A stretch of DNA of 64,000 bases from Phlebotomus papatasi (lineage: Eukaryota; Arthropoda; Insecta; Diptera; Psychodidae): contig NC_077224.1 in the NCBI RefSeq assembly GCF_024763615.1, positions 19,499,078 to 19,563,077 on the forward strand, in the 5' to 3' direction. Both the position numbers and the translations under genes were made by a program. This document shows positions 13,101-25,100 of this stretch, piece by piece (position 1 is the stretch's first letter; each line of letters starts with the position of its first letter). The notes under the pieces were generated by a model, which was not told the DNA's origin, did no database searches, and saw nothing but the letters and a program-made list of their open reading frames with translations.

Positions 13101-16100
13101 TATGAAACAATTTGAAAATGTTTCGAAAATTAAGCTTGTCAGCAGAGATTTATTCGCCGAAATGTAGACAAAATTGAATCGGAGTAAAGCTGAGTAAGAG
13201 GTTTTTAGTTCGAAAGGGAGATTTCGAATAAAAATATCCATGTTTTTTTAAATCAACATTAGGGTACATTTTCCACTGAAATTTCTTGCAATTTTTAAAA
13301 ATCTTGCTTTATTGGGAAAATAAAATTAAAATTCACTAGATAAAATGATGTGCGAGAAGCAAGCAATTATGATATAATTTTTAGGAATTTTTCCTCAAAT
13401 TCACTAAACAATGTTTTCATAAATCTTCGATAAATTGACATACCTTGAAGACGAATCCTCGCCTCAGATTTGCCCAATCCATTGATACTGGAGCAGACAT
13501 AGCTGTGAAAATCATCAAATTGCAAATTCCTCACAGTGAGATTCATCTGCCAAGTGTAGGAATTTATCATGCCTTCTGTCATTTGATATTTTGGCCCCTC
13601 GTAGATTTTAGTGCCTAAAAAACAGAGGAGTGAAAAGTGGGAGGATGGGTCAGTGTTTTGTGTCACTCATGATGACCCCTAATCGTCCATGGGATGCACA
13701 TGGCATTTTGCGGGGGGGAAGGCTGCTTTTGCAGTGCAAATGAATTGAGAATGGGTATTTATCACTGCATCCACACCCTCCTCAATTGTCCAACATACCA
13801 TCATGTCTATACCATCCATTTAGAGGTTTTGGGTATGCTTCCACAACACACTGGAGCAGAACATGACGATCCACTGGAGCTGCGACTAATTGATTTACAA
13901 CACGGACAACTGGGACAACTGTGAATGATTTTGGCGGGAAAAGATTTATTTTTCTGTGCCTCTGTGTTTTTTTTCCTACCAAAGTCCACCCCTCTCAATC
14001 CTCCCACAGAAGAATAAAAAAAATACATATATATTTACTGTGAGAAAAAAACTTTCAGAAACATACACCGTTCTCAGAATTGATGAACTCAGTTGGGGAG
14101 AATAATTTCTTTTTTTTCTGTTGAGGGAGAAAATTAAGTTTTAACTTTGGCAAAAGTCACTCATTAATCACGTGACTTATTAAGGGGTGGACTGGAGGTA
14201 TTTTTGTTGAAAAAATTCTAATAGGGTGGAGTAACAACTTTTCGCCACTTTAAGGGAAATAAAAAGAGAAATTGTGCTTTATACGGGCTTCAGACCTAAG
14301 GCTTAGCTATCTAGCTTAACTCCTCTAATTCTTTATCAGGCATGATTTTTTAGGAAATTCTTGTTTAGAATTGGATATTAAGGGCAAATGATCCAATAGA
14401 TTTTGAAAAATCAATAAAATCGCTTGTTATTTAGATTTTTGAGACCTTCAGGAACTGGGCTAAACCTCTAGTCTGAAGCTGGCATTATGGAGTTATTGCA
14501 ATGAAAAATGAAAAAAGTGATCTTTGTGATATTTCTCCAGAACGTTTTTTTAAGTACTTGACTATTTTCTGGGTTGATTCCTGTCAGGACTGTTTGGTGG
14601 TTTTAGAACATGTCGAGGACTAGGAAAAACAGTCACAACAAGAACCAATACAAAGAGAAATCCATAATGCAGAAACATTTGAGAACAGTCATGTACTAAA
14701 AAAAACGTTGAGGAGCAAGATCACTGCTTATAATTTTTCATTACATGGAATAGGAATTAACATATTTCTTTTTAGGTTTTTACTTTTCTCAAGAGTTTTC
14801 TTTGGGTTGGTTCCTGTCTCGACTCCTTTCTCTCAATCCTTATCGTGTTCTAAAACCACCAAACAGTCGTGTCAGGAACCAATACAAGGAAAAATCAGTT
14901 ATGTAGGAGCATTTCGGAACAGTGAAATGCTAAAAAAAACACATTTTCATTTTTCATTGGAATGAATCAATAATGGGTTTATTAAGCTGTGACGGGTTAT
15001 GATAACAATGGTGGAGTACCATTATTGATTGTACAGTAGACTCTCGCTAATTCGGCCCCTTAACATCGGGCTACTTTTTAATTCGAGTAGCAGTTAAATT
15101 TGAAAAAAGTTTATTGACATTTTTGAAGTTCAATTATGATTATCGAATGAAGCAAATATGCTCAAATTTGCTATGCTTTGCCTCAGTTGTGATGTGATTT
15201 TGCATTATTAAGGGGATTAAGGGACTTTCAGGACTTTCAGGACTTTCAGGACTTCCATGAAATTTACAATTAATATGAGCATGTAAACTTAATATGAGTA
15301 TGCAGGTAAACTAAAAATCGTTGCATTTCAAATAATTTGATGGCCGAATTTATCTTTAATTCGGGTGATGTTGCCGTCCCAATTGCCCCAATTTGAGAGA
15401 GTCTACTGTATACTATTAATGTTTTAAATTAGTTGATATATTTTTAAAAATTTCAGTAAACTCTGCGAGATTTTCAAATTTACACAAGTTTTACAGATTT
15501 TTCTGCCGCCATTGTTATCATAATCCGTCACAGCTTAATAAAACTTCAAATACGGATATTTCTGATAAAATATTAACAAAAATTGATTCTATACTATTAA
15601 TATTTTAAATTAGTTATTAGATTTTTAAAAATTTAAGTAAACTCTGCAAAATTTTCAAATTCACACAACTTTTACCCATTAATCTGCCACCATTATTATC
15701 AAAATCCGTTACAGCTTAATAAAACTTCAAATACGGATAATTCTGACAAAATATTAACAAAAAGAAAAACAAAAAAAAATAATAATTACCTTTTAAAAAC
15801 GAAAATTAATCCGGAAGGTCCATTTGTTTCAAAAAAATAAAAAAAATATATGGATTTACGCGCATTTTCCAACAGTTATAAACGGTAATACACCTTTAAA
15901 CTCCAAAAAGTATTTTAGGCATTACTTTTTTTCATTTGAAAATGGAATGTTACAGGTAAAATATTTCATTTTAACAAGTGAATAATATAAAACTTCATTT
16001 AGCAACATTTCAGATCAGTGCAGTGTTCTATTTTGTTTTTCGTTTTTTACCCATCAACGATGAAATCACCATTTCAGAAGCATAGTGATCACACCGATTT

Positions 16101-19100
16101 GATGATACAGGCGCACAATTTTAGTCACTATTTATTTTTTGACACAAATATAAAAATAGTAATAGTTGCACAACGCTCCATGAAGGAACTTAGGCCTTCC
16201 CGCAAGGGGAGTTCAGAACATCTTTTATCATTTTTTGAATTTGAATCAAGTGCAGTGAAGCTTGCTGCATGCGGGATGCAATCCGAACACCTTTAACGTC
16301 AGAAAAATTCCTGGTGACTTAAAGAGATTCGAACCCGGGACACTCGCATCATAGAGCGAGTGCTCTACCACTCGACCTATTTAGTGCCCTTTCTTGACAC
16401 TAACAACAAATTAAAAAATTGAAAGAATAAAGGTATAGCAAAAAATTTCAGCAGTTAAGCCGCCCCTGTGATTCCGAATAAACGATATATTCAAAGTGGC
16501 GAAAAGTAGTTATACCACCCTATTTAACATTAAAAGGAAAACTTACAGATCACTTTTACGTCGAATCTTTTGCTGACTGAGGGTGGCACACCATTTGATG
16601 CTGTTGGGAAAAAGTTTTTTAATTATTGCTGCTGTGGAACAAAGAAAAATCTTTAATTTTTTTTTACCTATACACAAATAAGCTCCCATGTCTGTTCTCT
16701 GTACATTATGCAACGTAAGACGTTCCCCATCGACGTGTTTGATGACTGAAAATTTTTAGTGCATAAAATATTTATTTCATTTGCACTTCTAACCAATTTT
16801 CACCTTCCAACAGTTCTCTGCTGGAAAAATTCTATTTTCGTCCAATGTGGATCAAAAATTCCCAACACACAGAATGCAAAGGCCAATTTCAATTTAAAAA
16901 GAACCATCTTTTGCCCACCCTCTCTGCAAAAATTTACATTCAACCACCTTTTTATTAGCACCATGAGTTCTATTATATCGCCCAACCACCCACTGTATGA
17001 TAATAAAATGCTTGTGCAAAAAATGACACGTTGCCCCAGCTTGAGGCCAAAGCTCCCGAACAGAGAATAAATAGCAAATTCTTACACTTTCGTGGGAATT
17101 TTCACATTTAAAGACGAGACTTTGGTAAATTTGATTTTGGAAAAGTTTTTGCAAATTTTCAAGATTAAGCATTATATCTGCTCTGAGTATGTAATAAAAT
17201 ATCTATTAAATCTCCTAAAGGATTGTTCTTACTGCTTAAGGCTTTCAAAACTTTAAAAGAATTCAAAGTTTTGACCAGTCAGAGGACATGATGGGAAAAA
17301 TATTTTAAAGTATTAAAAATTAACAATACGAGAACGAATATAGGATCTGGTTCAGAGAAAGTTAGGGAAGAGGTTAACAACCTCTATCTTTAAAAGCAAG
17401 ATTGTTACGAAAACTCGCAGAGCCTGGGATGTAGAAGGGAGCTAGCGAAGAGTAGTCAGGATCGGAGGAGGCTGTGCTAGAAATCCCTTCCCTTTAAAAG
17501 GGCGTTGTAGCCACCTAAATAAGTAATAAGGGCGTGGCCTATTTTTTCATGAATGATTTGTCTTTTAAACTCGTCTCAGATTAAGATGTTAGAGTTAATC
17601 TTATTATTTAGTTAAAATAATAATAGAAAACTTAAATATTCGTATGAGGAATAAGTAAAGCGTGAACGTCAAATTGACAAATTAACGCGAATTCAATGTC
17701 AAAACGTAAAAGACATGGGAAGCTATCGGATAAGTCGCACCTTAGGGCCTAAATATACTCAGGCTGATCCTCGAGAATTTAGCCTGAAAAGGATATTGGG
17801 CAAAAATATATGGGAGTTGATCTATGTGTCGATCACAGATGGAATTAGGCGCATTTTATAGGTAATGGTGTAGGATGAAAAACTACCGAGACCCAGGACG
17901 ATATTTGCAGGAGTTCTTGTAAAAACGCTTTTATCCTTTTGAAAAAAATACCATTTTAACATCGAATTACTCAACATCAGCTAAAGGGATCTTCATAAAA
18001 TTCAGTATGGAGTCAATGTACGACTTAAGATATTTATCCATAGATACTACCCCCTCCCCCCAGCCTTTCTTCCAGTAGCCCCCATACAAAATGCGAACTT
18101 TTTTCATTATAACTTTGTTCTGAGAAGAAGTAAAAGCTGAAACTTGGCATAAAATCAAAGTGTATAAAAGGGTTTTTAACCATGTATATAGGCTCTTCCC
18201 TCCTCTACTCCTTCTTGTAACCCCCATACAAAATAATGAGCCCAAACACAAGTAGATTTTGATTCTCCATTAGTGTCTTGGGTAAAAGGTAAATGGAACT
18301 CTATTTGCACAAAAAGTCGTTAAAGTTCGAAGAATTCAAATTCAATTTCAAATTTTCGTATTAAATTTTCGAACAAAGTGGGGAAAATTTATCAAATATC
18401 ATACTAAAAAGCTGGCAAAAGGGTTACTCAGTGATTAAATAATGGGACAAGAACAGTAAGATTCGTTGTTCTATTTTTTCCTCACAACAATGTGAAGACC
18501 GTCACATTTTGACACTTGAGCACTTCGAAATTCGAACAGGATGTAACTTCCGTCACCTTGCGAAAGTATTAAGAAGTAAGAAAGTCTCTTTTTTGGATCT
18601 TCAAATAGATTTTCGAATTTTTCAAGATCTATTTCTGTACGGAAAGAATTACTTTTTCCACTGTAACTCCTATGTGAAAAGAAGTAGAAATCGGAATAGG
18701 ATCAAGGGTAATGGAAAGCTCTTTAACCGTGTATATATACGTTTCCCCTACCACTCCTTAAAGCAGTCCCCATACAAAATGAGGACTTTTTCCACTATAA
18801 CTCCTCAATGAGAAAAGATAGAAGGCTGAAACTCGGCATGGGAACAAGGTGTATGAAATGAAGACTATTTAGTCATGTAAAGTCTGATTACGATTTAAAA
18901 ATAAAATAAATAAATAAATCACAGGTGCAAATATAAGTCAAAATATCTAATGATTCTATTGAAATCGATGAATACAATGAGTTCATACCTCTCTCTATAA
19001 CACATTAAAAATATTGTACATACATACGCTTGAGAATAGTTTCGAAACTTAAAACTTTTCTTATTATTTCAAAATTTTGATAACCTGTAGCGCCCCTTGC

Positions 19101-22100
19101 GGTCGACTTGTGAACTTATTTATACCGCCATTTTGTAGGATTTTTCGAGGCCTTTCGATTGAGTATTTATTGATTAAATTCGGTTGATAAATCTCTGAGA
19201 TATAAGGTTTCAAGTTTTGATTTTGAGCCCTCATATTTCAATGTCCTCCTAGGCATGTTATGCATTATAAAGACATAGGCTTTTATGCCTGTTTCGAGAA
19301 TATGCAGTCATTTAATACATTTTATTTTGCAATTTAAGTATTTCCTTAAAAAAAGACAGCATAAGTGAAAAGTGTTTTTATGCTCTAGCTAGAACTTTGC
19401 TCCCGAACAAAAGTTATTTGGGGAATGTTGGCATGGTTCGCACAGAGTGAACCTTCAAACAACGCAAATTTTCTTTTTGTTTGCAAAGAGCTAGTTCGTC
19501 ATTTCTTAGTCATAAGATAGATCATTATTAAGGTCATGAGACGAGATGAGAAATGGTACCCTTTGCAAACAAGGAGAAAATTCACATCGTTTGAAGGTCC
19601 ACTGTGTGCGAACCATGCCTACATTTCCCTACCTTTACAAATGCCTATCCAATGATATAGGTCTCATTGGTGGTCGCACCATAGACTACTTTTGCCCATT
19701 GTCCTTCAGCTGTCAAGGATCAGCTTGAGTCTTTTTGGGCTCTTAGATTTGTTTTAACATCTAAAGGAGGCGTGGCTTATTCTTTTTCGGCAGAAAACAC
19801 TTAGGAACTCAAATACGATACTAATATTCCGTGAAAAAAATATAAATCCACGTAATAATAAATTCCATTTGATGTTTTTAAATTACACTTGACAAACGCG
19901 GCAAAGCCTTGGATAATTTTGAAATAACTGCCAATTTAGAAATAATATAATTCCTAAGTGTGACTTAATAGAAAATATCTCTCGTGTACAAAGTGTAGAA
20001 GGGAAAAATGGCTCTCAGAAGACAAAGGATTTTTTTTTAATATCACTTGGGAGTTATCTTGCAAAAATACAACAAAGAGAGCATACCTTGTTTATCTCTT
20101 CCCTCATTCCGTAGGACAATATCCTTGCCACCTTCGCGACGCCACTGCACTGAAGGCATTGGAACACCCGTAGCTGAGCAAACTAATTGCACTGTCCCAC
20201 CTTCGGGGGTGATTCCCTCCTCCTGGGTGGCACTATTGGTGTCAGGCTGATTCAGAATATCCGGCGGGACGACCACACTGAGGTAGCCAGACTGTTGGAT
20301 TCAGACATGATAATGAGGTTCTTTACAGAAAAAAAAGCACTATGGCATTTTACACAACTGCGACAACGATTAAAATGATGCCAAAAAGAGTTTCAACCCT
20401 TCCCAGAAAATTGAGTTTCATGAGGCCAGGAAATTCAACGTTGGATGGCTTTTTACCAGCCTCCAGAATCACCTGTCTCATTCCCATTTGAATGCGACAT
20501 TACACTTGTGGGAAGCAATTTTGGCATCAATATTGCTGACACGTTGCTACTTGGGAAATGGAAAGAAAACGAATTAAGCCTGGCATGACATTGCATTTCT
20601 CAAACTCGAGCTTATATACCTCCTCTATAAAAATAAAACGAATTGACAAGAATAAGGGAAAGAAAAAAATCGTTTTCCACAATATTTTGTAACCCTGGAT
20701 AAAGATCTAAGGTTGACAGATGTCAACAGCTTGGATAAACCTGGATAAAGCAGGATAAAGACTGAAAATGTGAATATCAATCACCACGAGACTATTGCTT
20801 CCAAATATAGTATGGTAAATTAATCGACATGCACAACATCATAGCAATTTCAGCATTCTCGAGTGTTAATCGTGCAGAAATGGTGGGTGAATTCCGTTCC
20901 GAGATAAACCATTAAATGTCTCAGTCGTACTAAATGTAGCATGTCTGTGGGTTTTTCAAAGCCCCCCCAACCCCAGGAAAAGGGACGGTTACAGATGTGG
21001 CCTCTGACCTGGACAAACATACAGTGAGCTTTTTGGGGTCGAATCAACGCCCCATCAATGAATGTCTGGCCTTTTCACTGTCTCTCACACTCTCTTTCGT
21101 GTTTCTACACAGAACAAATGGGATTCAAACAGCAACAGTTTATCCGACAGTCTCTTTCAACTGGCTCCCATCCACCTGACACATTTCTGGTAGAAATTGA
21201 GGGTGGTGCTAAACAAATCAACAACAAAACATTTTCATCGTTTAGACAAACACCCAAAATCTTCAGGCAAAAGTCTGACACTCCATCCACTCACAACTTC
21301 AGGACAATATAAAATAAACCCTTTTAGGGATATAGGGGTTGAATTAGGGGTATATTTTGGAACGTTTTTTTGCAAAAGTTTGAGACAAATTGAATCATCG
21401 CCTACAACCTTTTTAGAAGTTTCATTAAAAGTTCTTTTTAACAGCTAAAGTTATGCAATTTTAAAAAGGGATGTGGTAGTTTCGAACATACATAACTTTG
21501 GATAGTATACTTACATTATAAGGATAATTACTAATAACTGGAATATACATTCAGATAGCCTATAGGCTATAAGAATGGCTATAAGAGAAACCGGTGTTAG
21601 CCAAAATCCCAGACGTTCAAATTACGAAAAACTAAAATCGAAATTCCGAAAGCCAAAATTCGGAAATTCCGAAAGCCAAAATTCGGAAATTCCGTAAGGG
21701 GAATTTTGGGGGAACTTAGCCCGTTTGGCATTTTATCCCATACAAGATTTTGACTCATTCCGGATTTCAAATTCATTTGGAATTTTGACCCTTATAGCTC
21801 CGGCACCCCTTTTAGATTAGGAAAATTTCATGAAGTCGAAATTCGAATTCCCTTCTTTCTCACATGCTTTGAATATGTCTATCTCATTCTCTTGTACTGT
21901 TCTTCTTCTTTTAAACATCACTCCAAATTCAATTTAGCTCAATCGAATTTGGTGTGCGAAAGAATGAGATAGTCATATGCAAAACATGTGAAAAAGAAAG
22001 CGATTCAAATTTCGACTTCATGAAATTTTTCTGATCAAAATGGTGTGCCGGAGCCATAAGGGTCAAAATTCCAAATGAATTTGATATCCGGAATGTGCCA

Positions 22101-25100
22101 AAGTCTTGTATGGAAAAAATGCCAAGCGGGCAAGTTCCCGCCAAAATACCTCTTTCGAAATTTCCGAATTTTGACTTTCGGACTTTCAATCTATTCCAGA
22201 TTTTAGTCTTTCGCGATTTGAGCGTCCGGGATTTTGGCTAACACCGGTTTCTCTTGGGTATAGGCTATCTGAATATATATTCCAGAAATCGCTGAAGTCT
22301 TTAGGAATTTTGACCAATACGAATTTATGGCTTTTCGGGACTTTGAACTATTTTGAATTTTGACTTCGGGATTTTGGTGTTCGGGATTTTGGCTCACACG
22401 GCATTTTTGATTCGTTCAGGATTCTAATTATTTTGGAATTTTCACAATTAAAAATTATGATCCATTTGAAATTTTGGCTTCTACATTTTTGCTTCTGGAT
22501 TTAGGTTTCCGGATTTTGGCTTTCGAAATTTTGGCGTTCGGGATTTCTGTTTTTAAAATTCTTAGAACCCAATTTAAATAACACATAATTCACACTCCTC
22601 AAATAAGTGTAATGAAGAACAGTTAAAATATGTGAAACTAAATCACGCGATCTTCCGCTAGTAATGTTCAAAGGCCTCAAGGGCTATAACCAGGATTATA
22701 GTAAGAGAAAGCTAAATTTTAAAATTATATCAGTTTGAAATTGAGTGGAATATTTTTGGATGATTATCCCCCAAGGAATGGTTTCTTGGACGCAAAGAAC
22801 AAGCCTGTCAGACTTTAAGAACTTGCGCTTATTGCAGAAAAATAAAATTCTTAGGACCTTAAATTCTTTAGACAATCACTTAGGAACTATTTTTTGGGAA
22901 ATATTCTGTAATTTGATTTTTTTTTTCACCGATATTAACGGATTTATACGAAGGTACGAAAACGTTCTCATTATTGGTCTGAATAGCTTTTCTTAAAGGG
23001 AATGCATTTAGCTTGGAAATAATGTCCCAAAAGAAATTTTCTTGGATTCAAAAGTCTTTAGACTTTCCTTAAAAAATCAGTATACGTCGTATTTTTATCC
23101 GATTTTGATGATTTAAAGAGATGTGAAACTTTTTTATCAGGTTTTCAAACAGTCTAAGTTTAGGGATAAAATTGAATTGTGCCTTAACTTTCTTTGGATT
23201 TTTTCTAGAAGCTTTCTGTTGAAGACTAACCCTATAAGAACGAGTGGGACACATGTGTCCCAAAAACTAAAACTATTTTTTTTTACTATAGTAAGTTATT
23301 TCGTCCTCTAAATAGTCCAAAAAAAATTGTTTTTATTTTTGCGACATTGGTGTTCCATTCGTCCTTAAAAAGCTAAGCATAAAGCCTTCTATTTAGCTGT
23401 AAAATATTTCCAAATTAGTTTTTCTTGGCGCAAATTATAAGCCCAATCTTAATGAATGTTGTGGATTTCATAAGCACAATCAGAAAGCTTGCTTAATGGT
23501 GCTATTCCAATGGAAAAGTGACCGTGTTTTTTAGCACATTACTGTTCTCAAGTACTAAAAAAGACCACGTCTGTTCCCATTCGTCATTTCAAGGAAAATA
23601 GCTTCAAGCTTTCACCCCCGATCACAATGCCATCTGACATTAATTGAAGTAACATGTGGGAACACTCATGGTCTTTTCAGTACTTGAGAACAGTAATGTG
23701 CTAAAAAACATGCTCTTTTTTTCATTGGAATAGTACCAAAAGGCATCAAGGGCACTTTTTCTTGAATAAAATGCCATTTTTTGCTCGAAGGAAATTTTTT
23801 TGAAAATTGCTAGAGTCTGAACACCTTTTTTGAATGTTTTTTACAAGAATTAATTGAAAAACTTAACGCTGTGAACTGATTTTAAATATTTTGGGCTATT
23901 GTATAATAGATAAAATCTTGAGAAGTTCTCTAAAAACTCTTCTAAGACAATATTGTAGCTTCCTTTGAGAAAAGTTAATCAAAAACTTTCCGAAAGTTCT
24001 CTTTTTTGATAATTTTCAAATCACTTTAAATTGATAGTACACCAGTATGCATCCAAAACCGAAAGGTCAGTACACATTAGGAGAAATTTCGAGTAAATTC
24101 CGTTTTTGACAGATTTTTTTCTGCAGATCTGCTGAAAATATCCTCCTAAAGAAGTTATTTATGGAGAGCTCCAAAGAGATGCTTTGCTATCTCTTTTTCG
24201 CCCATTCGGCAAAGACTTTGACTTATTCTATTTAACGATTTTTTAAAAATAAAAACTAAAATGGTTTTTAAGAGGGTATTTCTCAACCGAATGAGGCAAA
24301 TTTGGATTCGTTGGAAAGGTCTTCGAATCCCGAATAAGTTTCAAAATGTTTGAAGTGGCAATGAATGACATAGGAGGTTGTCGCAGTTTTTTTTCTAAAA
24401 TTTTTCTAGTCATTTATTTGCTGTTAAACATTAATAGTGCTTTGGTTGTGTCTCACCTGGCTTCGCATGGGATCCGTGTTCACCTGACACATATAACTGC
24501 CTGAATCGTTAAGTTGAACATGTGATATGTGCAATTTCCACGTATTGTGGCCATTGTGTGTCACACTTAATCGTGGATTTAGTGCCACCATGTGAGTATG
24601 AATAGCCTTTAAAGAGGTAAATGGTATTCAATGAAGTTTTATCAGAATTTGGCAAAGAGTAGGAATAAATGTTTTCTCACCAGAATCGCTTTGGAGTCTG
24701 ACTTTATCCATGCCACCTGGAAGAAAAGTTCCAGCAGTAAATAGATGAGTATTTAACTTTGGGAATTGGTTAAAGTATATATTTCACTCACCCTGTATTC
24801 ACCTAAATTGTTGGCGACACACGTGAAAGAAACATCCCTGCCCTGGGTCACTGTTAGATTCTCCAGGGGTGCCAGAAACTCCGGCTCTAGTTCACCATTT
24901 GGCATCTGGCTGTGTCCTATCCAGTTCACGTATGTCCCAGTGAGACGTCCATTAATCAAATGATGAAAAATGTTTTTGTGTGAGACAGTTAGTGTGGGAA
25001 AAGTTTTTCGGTGTTTTTCTTTACCTGTAGCCAAGGAGAGGAGTACGGTGAATTGGAGCAAAATCTTGAGGAAGAACTTCTTGAAGCAATCAACTTTTGT

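Noticed and set aside
16318..16388. Functional tRNA gene
   Set aside because: The D and T stems do not pair and the anticodon loop has eight bases, so only a tRNA-like relic is reported.
24917..25024. Reading through exon 1 into exon 2 as one 116-codon exon
   Set aside because: The read-through segment after GKEKHRKTF has no Ig-family wording, and a good GTAAAG donor and an in-phase acceptor remove it.
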